Shown here piece by piece: positions 1 through 5,106 of a DNA stretch of 6,206 nucleotides. Within the stretch, counting starts at the first letter, position 1, and each line of letters begins with the position of its first letter. The stretch is from Clostridia bacterium (lineage in GTDB: Bacteria > Bacillota > Clostridia > Oscillospirales > CAG-272). The position numbers and the translations under genes are program-made. The stretch lies in contig JAGBXH010000489.1 of the NCBI GenBank assembly GCA_017629395.1, positions 1 to 6,206 of the forward strand, written 5' to 3'. The notes under the pieces are model-generated. The model saw only the letters and a program-made list of their open reading frames with translations, did no database searches and was not told where the DNA came from.

Positions 1-42
1 CCCGCGGGGGAAGATATTTGCAAGCAAATTAGACCGCAGCGG
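1..42. repeat. cluster of mini-palindromes at window start
   Basis: Three short palindromes follow one another: CCCGCGGG (1-8), ATTTGC-AA-GCAAAT (16-29) and CCG-CAG-CGG (34-42). Their design, short arms around a 2-3 base loop, matches the better preserved hairpin repeats at 4947-5099. The inference is that this is a degraded copy of the same kind of intergenic repeat. It could also be chance within the end of an upstream gene, because the window starts here and no flank is visible. Confidence 0.3.
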
Positions 43-146
43 AAGAAAAACGCGAATACTTGGAGCGATTTTCTGACGCGGTTGCGGTGGATGAGGTACA
101 CCACACGGACGCTCTTTCACATCTTCGCAAATGCAATAGGGGCTGA
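33..146 (+). other. possible 3' tail of an upstream plus-strand gene
   Basis: After a TAG at 30-32, this frame stays open to a TGA at 144-146 and reads like protein (TAAEEKREYLERF..., then ...VDEVHHTDALSHLRKCNRG). The stop falls inside the first arm of the hairpin at 139-163, as can happen when a terminator directly follows a gene. No ATG start or ribosome binding site is visible. A one-base frameshift near 30-33 would join it to PAGEDICKQI in the first frame, so it could be the end of a frameshifted gene. The family is not recognised, and it may be non-coding. Confidence 0.2.
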
Positions 147-163
147 GTTGATGACTCAGCCCC
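139..163. terminator. hairpin terminator downstream of tmk
   Basis: Perfect 10-bp stem: arm GGGGCTGAGT (139-148), loop TGATG (149-153), arm ACTCAGCCCC (154-163). On the plus strand it is followed by a moderately T-rich tract (TTGCGTGTTTATGTTG). On the minus strand it lies about 30 bases past the tmk stop but has only a weak T-tract (TATTGCATTT). It probably ends transcription of tmk and of whatever enters from the left. The stem core GCTGAGT/ACTCAGC recurs in the terminator at 1484-1510. Confidence 0.75.
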
Positions 164-192
164 TTGCGTGTTTATGTTGTAATATAAGTCGT

Positions 193-810
193 TTATACCC
201 CGAAATGCTTCTCGATCACGGCAGCAATCTTTTCCGCTCCCTGCTCGATGGTGCCCGATGCGTCGATGATCTCAATCTTCTCACCGCGTGCACGCAGCTT
301 TTCGAATACGTCCAGATAGCGCGCGCGGAACTTTGCCAGCGTTTCAGCCTTTTCGTAGATCTCGGTCGAGGTGCGCCCCTTGGTGATGCGCTTCATGCTC
401 TCCTCGGGGGAGAGGTCAAGGAAAATGCAAAGGTCGGGGCGGCGGATCTCGGGGCAGGTGCAGTTTGCCGCCATGACCCAGTCAAAGTCGGTCAAAGATC
501 CCTGGTAGGCAAGGGAAGAGTAGTAGTAGCGGTCGCAAATGACCGCCTTGCCTGCGGCAAGCTTGCCCTCAATACCGTGCTCGGGGTCTACGTTGTGGTC
601 AATTCTGTCCTGCACGAACATGGCTGCTACTTGCGTGGGCGTCTTTTGCAGCTCACCCGACAGCACGCGTCGGATATCCCTGCCCGTGGGCATGCCCGTG
701 GGCTCTGCGGTCACGTAGGTGTCAAGCCCAAGCGCACGCAGTCTGTCTGCCAAAAGATTTATCTGCGTGGTCTTACCCGCGCCGTCAATGCCTTCAAAAA
801 CAATAAACAT
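193..810 (-). CDS. tmk: thymidylate kinase (dTMP kinase)
   Basis: Phosphorylates dTMP to dTDP with ATP, the step of dTTP synthesis shared by the de novo and salvage routes; cytosolic. The 205-aa product has the usual family length. Visible motifs: P-loop GIDGAGKTT at residues 7-15, the TAEPTG segment (34-39) in the place of the family's T-R-E-P-G motif, QDR (67-69), the DRY motif of the dTMP site (93-95, in ICDRYYYSSLAYQG), and an arginine-containing lid segment around 141-153. The frame stays open to an ATG at 840, but I chose the ATG at 810. It puts the family's typical MFIVFEGIDG at the N-terminus, has AGGA ten bases upstream (821-824), and the promoter at 848-876 would start the RNA near 841, leaving no leader for the longer form. 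The gene is transcribed alone here, divergent from the thioredoxin gene. The neighbours often found beside tmk in Firmicutes (yaaQ, holB) are not in the window. Confidence 0.97.
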   Translation of the reverse strand: MFIVFEGIDGAGKTTQINLLADRLRALGLDTYVTAEPTGMPTGRDIRRVLSGELQKTPTQVAAMFVQDRIDHNVDPEHGIEGKLAAGKAVICDRYYYSSLAYQGSLTDFDWVMAANCTCPEIRRPDLCIFLDLSPEESMKRITKGRTSTEIYEKAETLAKFRARYLDVFEKLRARGEKIEIIDASGTIEQGAEKIAAVIEKHFGV

Positions 811-820
811 ATCTATGTAA

Positions 821-824
821 TCCT
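821..824 (-). promoter_or_regulatory. tmk ribosome binding site
   Basis: On the minus strand, AGGA within ACAGGAT lies 10 bases before the ATG at 810-808. It is modest but supports the internal ATG over the two tandem ATGs at 840 and 837, which would sit at the predicted transcription start. Confidence 0.55.
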
Positions 825-847
825 GTCTTTCATCCATCATTGGATAT

Positions 848-876
848 ATTTTACCCCATTTTTACTTTTTTTGCAA
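848..876 (-). promoter_or_regulatory. SigA-type promoter for tmk
   Basis: Read on the minus strand: -35 TTGCAA (876-871), a 17-base spacer, and -10 TAAAAT (853-848). Transcription would start near 841, giving a leader of about 30 bases before the ATG at 810. The hexamers match the consensus at 4 of 6 and 5 of 6 positions. Confidence 0.7.
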
Positions 877-895
877 GAGGAAAGCACAAAAATAC

Positions 896-924
896 TTTAC
901 TTTTTCCTGCGAGTATGCTACAAT
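896..924 (+). promoter_or_regulatory. SigA-type promoter for the thioredoxin lipoprotein gene
   Basis: -35 TTTACT (896-901), 17-base spacer, -10 TACAAT (919-924) with an extended TG at 916-917. Transcription would start near 931, about 20 bases before the ATG. It lies back to back with the tmk promoter, the two -35 boxes being about 20 bases apart, so a regulator bound between them could affect both genes. Confidence 0.7.
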
Positions 925-950
925 CAAAGAAAAGAAAGGGGTGAGTGCGC

Positions 951-1475
951 ATGAAAAGAATACGTTTGATCTGCCTTGTACTGCTTTTCGTTCTGACGCT
1001 GTGTGCATGCTCACAACAGGGAGAGGGACAACCGCAGCTGAGCGTGAGCGGTGAATGGACCGGCTCTGCGCCCAATTTTGCGGTGCTTGACAAGGATGGG
1101 AAAGCCGTGCAGCTGTCGGATTTTGCCGGCAAGCCAATCGTGATCAACTTTTGGGCGACGTGGTGCGGCTATTGCAAGCAGGAAATGCCGGACTTTGATA
1201 AGGCATACAAGGAGTATCCCGATGTGGTCTTTATGATGATCGATGCGACCGACGGGGTGTATGAGACCCGTGAAAAGGCGGACGCATACGTCAGGCAAGA
1301 GGGATTTTCCTTCCCCGTTTATTATGACGTTTCAAGTCTTGCGCAGAGCGCGTATCGGATCAGCGTGTATCCGACGACCGTGTTTATTGACTCGCACGGT
1401 GAAGTGGTTGCCCAAAAGAAGGGTATGATCAGCTACGAGACGCTGCTTCAATGCATTGCGCTGATTACCGAATAA
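951..1475 (+). CDS. TlpA/ResA-like thioredoxin-fold lipoprotein
   Basis: Predicted membrane-anchored thiol-disulfide oxidoreductase acting on the outer face of the cell membrane. Of 174 aa, residues 1-20 form a lipoprotein signal: basic MKRIR, a hydrophobic stretch, and the lipobox LCAC with the lipidated cysteine at 20. A short linker (about 21-38) leads to the redoxin domain: APNFAVLDKDGKAVQLSDFAGK, INFWATWCGYC with active-site cysteines 72 and 75, and the cis-proline segment VYPTTVFID (Pro141). I chose the ATG at 951 because GGGGTGA (938-944) lies six bases upstream; the in-frame GTG at 945 directly abuts that site. Family members reduce apocytochrome or other exported proteins and usually take electrons from CcdA. 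No ccdA or cytochrome gene is in the window, so the substrate is unknown. CGYC differs from the CEPC of ResA, so I give no symbol. Confidence 0.93.
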   Translation: MKRIRLICLVLLFVLTLCACSQQGEGQPQLSVSGEWTGSAPNFAVLDKDGKAVQLSDFAGKPIVINFWATWCGYCKQEMPDFDKAYKEYPDVVFMMIDATDGVYETREKADAYVRQEGFSFPVYYDVSSLAQSAYRISVYPTTVFIDSHGEVVAQKKGMISYETLLQCIALITE

Positions 1476-1483
1476 AGCAAAGA

Positions 1484-1519
1484 GGGTGCTGAGTCCAAGA
1501 CTCAGCACCCGTTTTATTT
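1484..1519. terminator. two-way terminator between convergent genes
   Basis: Perfect 11-bp stem: arm GGGTGCTGAGT (1484-1494), loop CCAAG (1495-1499), arm ACTCAGCACCC (1500-1510), followed by GTTTTATTT on the plus strand. It lies 8 bases after the stop of the thioredoxin gene. On the minus strand it lies 13 bases after the stop of the large membrane protein gene and is followed by TCTTTGCTTT, so it can serve both. Confidence 0.9.
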
Positions 1520-1523
1520 GGAA

Positions 1524-4463
1524 TCAATCGTTGAGGTTTACACCGAACAGAGCGGCAACTGCGTCAAGCGTCAGCTGATCCACCTCGGGATGTGCCTGGC
1601 CGTATGCCTTGACTGCAACGACGAATTCGGTGTGATCCTTAGAGCCGGGCTTGATCTTGCCGCTGAGCTCGTAGGGGTCGAACACGGTCACCTTGCTGCC
1701 GTCGGTCAGCACGTCCTTGAGTGCATGGCGTACAGCCTTGGAATCCAGCATGGTGTTGACGGATTCTGCTGCGGTGGGCAGCTTACCGTCGCCCGCGCCG
1801 GGAGCGGAGGAGAACAGCTTGGAATCCTTGGAGTCCTTACCTGCCAGCGCAATATCCATGATCTGATTGAGTGCCTTTGCTTCCTTTTCAGCATTGGACT
1901 TGTCGGAGTCTGCAATATAGCCGAACAGCGACTTGATCAGATCGGAGGTCACGAGTGAGTACTTTTCGGGGATCTTGTTCTCAACCAGACGAGCGGGGGT
2001 CACGTAAACCTCGATCATGCCTGCGGTCTGTGCGTTCAGGCTGCGGATCAGGCTGACCATTTCGTCCTGGGAGATAGAGCCGTCCTTGGAGAGTGTTTCC
2101 ATAATATTGGCAGCGCCTGCCACGGTATTCATGGTATCGGCGTAGCTTCCTTCGCCTTCGGTTGCCTTTCCTGCAAGCTGGGTAGCGGTCTGCATATCAA
2201 TCTTGGCAGCGTCGCGCACGGTTTCGGATTGCAGCACGGAGGTGAACAGGTCAGCGGTCTTGTCCTTGCCGAAGGTATTGGTCTGTGCAAGGGAGTCGAG
2301 AATGGTACCAACGGAGCTTGCAAGGTCGGTGATGTTCAGCTCGCCACCGTCCAGCACGTCGGTCAGGCTTGCAGCCGTATCAAAGATCGCCGTAATGGCG
2401 TTTGCATCCATGTCAATGGTTTCGGAGGTAATGTTCTCCGCAGCTGCCTTGGTGTCAATGAGCAGCGTTTCCAGCGTGACTACGGTGGAGGTCTTTTTCA
2501 TGTCCTCGGTGGACTGCATGCTGCTGACGCATTCGTTGGTCTTGGAGGAAACGGGTGCGGTGATCTCAATGCTCATCAACTGCTCCAGCACAGCGGAGTC
2601 GCTTCCAAGCAGATCGGTAAAGGTTTCGGTCACAAGCTCGGTTGCCTTTTGAACAATATCTGCATCGTCAGCGTCAAGAGCGGAAAGCTGTACGCAAAGG
2701 GAAGCGACCGCTACTGCAGCGCAGGATTGACGCTGCTGCTCGCTCATGCGTCCGTAAACCGTGCCTGCAAAGGGGTCTGCAGCCTTTTGATCGGCAAGCA
2801 GATCAAAGGTGGGGCGGGTGGAGAGCGCGTTGGTTGCCTGCAGAGCACTCTGCGCGTACAGCACAAAGAACGCCTGCACGTCAGCCTCGGTGATCTCTTG
2901 CGTGTTGTTCTCCACAAGGTCGTGCAGCATTGCGGCTGCGTAAAGCTCCATGACCTGCGTATCAACCTCCATGCCCGCGGTGTCAAAGGCGGTGTTGAGC
3001 TGCTCGGAGATCGCCTGCAGACGCTGCTGCTCGGGCAGACGGCTGACGTTGTTGAGCGTGTCGGTCACGGTGGTCATGTATTGGTCGTATACAGCGGATG
3101 CATTCGCGGGAATGTTGAGCACCTGCCCGACGGCACGAACGCCCAGGTTCATGATCTCGGGGATCAGGCGTTTCATGCTTTGGTTTGCACCCAGCGTGGT
3201 AACGAGGGTGTTGACGGTGTCACCGCCCAGCGCGCTCATCAGCGCGTTCGTATCGGAAAGGTTTGCAAGTGCACCGCTGCGTGCCAGAATGGAAACCAGC
3301 TCTGCGGTGGTCTTGACGTCAGCCTGCAAAAGCACGGCTTGTCTTGCGTCGTCGTGCAGGATCTCCAGCACGGCAACCAGCATAGGCTCAAGCAGCTCGC
3401 CGCCCTCACCCAGCGAGGGAGCTTCTATGCCAACGAAGGATTCGCCGTTCAGCCATGCATCGGTTGCAGCAAAGATCACGTCACCAACAATGGGGGAGAG
3501 CAGGCGGGAGTCGGCAAAGGAATCACCGATCGCGCTGATGATGGCTGCCTCCTCTTCACCGTAGGTGGCGAAGTCGGTGTTATCTGCAAGCGCGAGCACG
3601 TGCTGGGACAGCGTGATGATGGAGGAAAGCTCCTCGGATACCTTGACGTTCATACCGGCAACCTTCATGCTCATGACGGAGTCAGAGAGTGCCTTGCCGC
3701 CCAAAGTGCGGTAAGCCTTGAGCACGGGCGCGGAGTCAAGCTCGTTGATGACGTCCTGCACCTGCGCGATTACGGGCTCGTCTGCGGGCAGAACGCCCTG
3801 GGCGGTCAGCTCGTTGAGCGTGGGTTGTGCAATGCTTAAGTAGCAGGAGAGCGGAATGAGCAGTATCGCTACAATGATCACGCCCTGCACAGCACCCATG
3901 CCGGCTGCGATGAAACGGAACAGAACGGGATTGCGGCGACGCTTGGGCTGTGTCACCTCAACCTCGACGGCTTCACCCTCAACCGTTTCAGCCTGCTCGG
4001 CAGCGAGCTTTGCGGCGCGCTTTGCAGCGCGTTTTCTGAGGATGGCGCGTACGATTGCGACAACGGCGAACACCAGCAGCGAAACGACCCATGCAGTAAG
4101 GAACAGAACTGCAAAAAGCACAACGCACAGCATGGGGAGCGCAAGCGCAACGACCAGCTGCAGCACCAGCTCAACAAGAGTGGGGGAGATGGCAGCGAAT
4201 TCCAGTGCCTGCGTTGTGATCTCAACGGCATTTGCACCGAACTGCTCGCCGATCAGACCCAGATTGTTGCGCACCAGCGTCATCAAGGTGTCAGCGGAGG
4301 GGAGCACCAGCTTGATCACCCAGCAGAACACGAGCACGAGTGCCGCGCTGGCTGCAGTAATGATCAGGTGGACCCTGGATTTGGAAAAGCCGAACAGTGC
4401 GGCAATACCGGCGCAGAGTGCTACGACCAGTAAAACGGCACCAAGCAGAATAAGACCTGACAT
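1524..4463 (-). CDS. large membrane protein, CvpA-like N-terminus, unknown function
   Basis: A 979-residue protein whose family I cannot name with certainty. Hydrophobic segments lie at about 3-25, 31-54, 96-141 (long enough for two passes, broken by Pro110) and 184-211. The last, AAGMGAVQGVIIVAILL, has the glycine-spaced look of the CvpA (colicin V production) family. Basic runs RKRAAKRAAK (143-152) and KRRR (174-177) flank an acidic loop and are probably cytoplasmic, which puts the C-terminal part of about 770 residues outside. That part is rich in Ala, Thr, Leu, Asp and Glu, looks almost wholly helical, and shows no catalytic motif I recognise. I start at the ATG at 4463: GGAGGA (4476-4471) is seven bases upstream, whereas the in-frame TTG at 4478 overlaps that site. 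It is single-gene, under a perfect-consensus promoter, and ends at the shared terminator. GC is high and even, as in tmk. A role in envelope biogenesis or secretion is only a guess. Confidence 0.9.
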   Translation of the reverse strand: MSGLILLGAVLLVVALCAGIAALFGFSKSRVHLIITAASAALVLVFCWVIKLVLPSADTLMTLVRNNLGLIGEQFGANAVEITTQALEFAAISPTLVELVLQLVVALALPMLCVVLFAVLFLTAWVVSLLVFAVVAIVRAILRKRAAKRAAKLAAEQAETVEGEAVEVEVTQPKRRRNPVLFRFIAAGMGAVQGVIIVAILLIPLSCYLSIAQPTLNELTAQGVLPADEPVIAQVQDVINELDSAPVLKAYRTLGGKALSDSVMSMKVAGMNVKVSEELSSIITLSQHVLALADNTDFATYGEEEAAIISAIGDSFADSRLLSPIVGDVIFAATDAWLNGESFVGIEAPSLGEGGELLEPMLVAVLEILHDDARQAVLLQADVKTTAELVSILARSGALANLSDTNALMSALGGDTVNTLVTTLGANQSMKRLIPEIMNLGVRAVGQVLNIPANASAVYDQYMTTVTDTLNNVSRLPEQQRLQAISEQLNTAFDTAGMEVDTQVMELYAAAMLHDLVENNTQEITEADVQAFFVLYAQSALQATNALSTRPTFDLLADQKAADPFAGTVYGRMSEQQRQSCAAVAVASLCVQLSALDADDADIVQKATELVTETFTDLLGSDSAVLEQLMSIEITAPVSSKTNECVSSMQSTEDMKKTSTVVTLETLLIDTKAAAENITSETIDMDANAITAIFDTAASLTDVLDGGELNITDLASSVGTILDSLAQTNTFGKDKTADLFTSVLQSETVRDAAKIDMQTATQLAGKATEGEGSYADTMNTVAGAANIMETLSKDGSISQDEMVSLIRSLNAQTAGMIEVYVTPARLVENKIPEKYSLVTSDLIKSLFGYIADSDKSNAEKEAKALNQIMDIALAGKDSKDSKLFSSAPGAGDGKLPTAAESVNTMLDSKAVRHALKDVLTDGSKVTVFDPYELSGKIKPGSKDHTEFVVAVKAYGQAHPEVDQLTLDAVAALFGVNLND

Positions 4464-4470
4464 GATATGA

Positions 4471-4476
4471 TCCTCC
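4471..4476 (-). promoter_or_regulatory. ribosome binding site of the large membrane protein gene
   Basis: GGAGGA on the minus strand, seven bases before the ATG at 4463-4461. It settles the start, because the alternative TTG codon (4478-4476) shares a base with this site and could not use it. Confidence 0.85.
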
Positions 4477-4519
4477 AAATTTTACATAAAAATATATTAT
4501 AAGGATATGACTAACTTTC

Positions 4520-4548
4520 ATTATAGTACATATTTCAGGCGTTGTCAA
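4520..4548 (-). promoter_or_regulatory. perfect-consensus promoter for the large membrane protein gene
   Basis: Read on the minus strand: TTGACA (4548-4543), exactly 17 bases, TATAAT (4525-4520). Transcription should begin near 4513, giving a leader of about 50 AT-rich bases before the ATG. The full consensus match suggests strong constitutive transcription unless a repressor acts here. Confidence 0.88.
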
Positions 4549-4602
4549 GTCTGTATTTGCACAAAAATGTGACAAAAGAAATATAAATGAAGCAATATGA
4601 TG

Positions 4603-4660
4603 AAAAAGCTGTAAAAAACTTGTAAAAAACTGAGAAAAAATCAAAAAAACTTTCAAAAAA
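4603..4660 (+). promoter_or_regulatory. phased A-tracts (curved DNA / UP-like element) before the tRNA promoter
   Basis: Six A-runs of 5-7 bases lie at 4603-4607, 4613-4618, 4624-4629, 4635-4640, 4643-4649 and 4655-4660. Their centres are mostly about 10-11 bases apart, one helical turn, and they end just before the -35 of the tRNA promoter. Such phasing is known to bend DNA, and A-rich DNA here can bind the RNA polymerase alpha subunit. The inferred role is boosting stable RNA transcription. Confidence 0.6.
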
Positions 4661-4663
4661 GTA

Positions 4664-4692
4664 TTGACAAATCAAAAGTGCTGTGATATAAT
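4664..4692 (+). promoter_or_regulatory. perfect-consensus promoter for the tRNA pair
   Basis: TTGACA (4664-4669), 17 bases, TATAAT (4687-4692), with an added extended -10 TG at 4684-4685. Transcription would start near 4699, about 24 bases before tRNA-Met. The short leader has a possible small hairpin (TTGTG 4702-4706 with CACAA 4715-4719). Confidence 0.9.
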
Positions 4693-4722
4693 AACTGGGC
4701 GTTGTGAAAAGACGCACAATAT

Positions 4723-4799
4723 GGCGGGATAGCTCAGTTGGCTAGAGCAACCGGTTCATACCCGGTAGGTCATGGGTTCAAGTCCAATTCCCGCTACCA
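4723..4799 (+). tRNA. tRNA-Met(CAU), elongator type
   Basis: Full cloverleaf with encoded CCA (4797-4799). Acceptor GGCGGGA (4723-4729) pairs with TCCCGCT (4789-4795), with a G-U at pair 1-72. D-stem GCTC/GAGC. Anticodon stem ACCGG (4750-4754)/CCGGT (4762-4766) encloses loop TTCATAC with anticodon CAT at 4757-4759. The TTCATAC loop and G1-U72 resemble the elongator tRNA-Met of Bacillus. The initiator signs (C1-A72 mismatch, three G-C pairs closing the anticodon stem as GGG/CCC) are absent, and the loop differs from the CTCATAA of tRNA-Ile2. The T-stem ATGGG (4772-4776)/CCAAT (4784-4788) has a G-A mismatch at 51-63, which is odd. It is first in a two-tRNA transcript and abuts the next tRNA directly. 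Confidence 0.93.
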
Positions 4800-4874
4800 G
4801 GCCCGTTGGTCAAGCGGTTAAGACACCGCCCTTTCACGGCGGTAACATGGGTTCGATTCCCGTACGGGTCACCA
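4800..4874 (+). tRNA. tRNA-Glu(UUC)
   Basis: Full cloverleaf of 75 bases with encoded CCA (4872-4874). Acceptor GGCCCGT (4800-4806) pairs with ACGGGTC (4864-4870), with one G-U; discriminator A4871. Anticodon stem CCGCC/GGCGG encloses CTTTCAC with anticodon TTC at 4833-4835. As I remember it, the Bacillus tRNA-Glu differs at only a few positions. The T-stem ATGGG/CCCGT carries a T-G wobble where ACGGG would pair fully. Its first base follows the CCA of tRNA-Met with no spacer, and its own CCA runs into the terminator stem. Confidence 0.96.
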
Positions 4875-4919
4875 GAAAAAGAACAAGGTGCAACATCGTT
4901 GCACCTTGTTCTTTTTCTG
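4873..4919 (+). terminator. 21-bp hairpin terminator of the tRNA pair
   Basis: Arms 4873-4893 and 4899-4919 are perfectly complementary around loop CATCG (4894-4898). The GC-rich core is AAGGTGCAA/TTGCACCTT; the outer part is an A-run facing a T-run (CTTTTTCT), giving a normal intrinsic terminator. The left arm starts inside the CCA of tRNA-Glu, so the full stem and the mature 3' end compete for the same bases. The A/T symmetry would let it work from the other strand too. Confidence 0.93.
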
Positions 4920-4946
4920 TCGCCCCATACGAGGAATCTCACCCAA

Positions 4947-5099
4947 GTTCGCATTCGCCGCTCGGAGATCGGAGAGCGGCTTGCGCAGCAAGACATTCTC
5001 CAGGCGGAGAGCGTGCGAATATTCGCCGCAGGCGAAATTCCCGTACATCTTCTATTCGCGCAAAGCGCACGACCCCGTTCGCATTCGCCGCAGGCGAAA
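4947..5099. repeat. array of mini-hairpin palindromic repeats
   Basis: No gene is supported here; instead there are successive short hairpins. They are GCCGCTC (4957-4963)/GAGCGGC (4974-4980), CTTGC-GCA-GCAAG (4980-4992), TCTCC-AGGC-GGAGA (4997-5010), TTCGCC-GCA-GGCGAA (5022-5036), GCGC-AAA-GCGC (5058-5068), and TTCGCC-GCA-GGCGAA again (5084-5098). The unit ATTCGCCGCAGGCGAAA is repeated exactly at 5021-5037 and 5083-5099, and GTTCGCATTCGCCG at 4947-4960 and 5077-5090. Similar short palindromic units are, to my memory, common between genes in Clostridia. Mobility or function is unknown. Unit length and spacing are irregular, so this is not a CRISPR array. Confidence 0.7.
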
Positions 5100-5106
5100 A
5101 TCTCGT

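Noticed and set aside
82..954. Long open frame on the plus strand opposite tmk
   Set aside because: It lies antisense to the clearly conserved tmk, has no ribosome binding site and shows no family-like features; its length is a by-product of tmk codon use.
2229..3839. 536-codon open frame on the plus strand opposite the large membrane gene
   Set aside because: Antisense to a gene with a perfect promoter and ribosome binding site; the translation is rich in Cys, His and Gly with no motif, as expected from a shadow frame. The same applies to 1518-1958, 2203-2652, 2950-3564 and 3856-4470.
4291..4717. Minus-strand open frames in the gap before the tRNAs
   Set aside because: Low-complexity Phe/Ile/Ser-rich translation of the A-tract region, overlapping both promoters and the start of the large gene in another frame.
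4723..4799. Initiator tRNA-fMet or tRNA-Ile2 (also CAU)
   Set aside because: No C1-A72 mismatch and no GGG/CCC anticodon stem for the initiator; the anticodon loop is TTCATAC, not the CTCATAA seen in tRNA-Ile2.
5037..5046. ATTCCCGTAC repeats ten bases of the tRNA-Glu T-arm (4856-4865), a possible attachment site
   Set aside because: Ten bases is too short, both flanks differ, it does not include the tRNA 3' end, and no integrase is visible.
4947..5099. CRISPR array
   Set aside because: Repeats are 14-17 bases, irregularly spaced and different from one another; no unique spacers and no cas genes.
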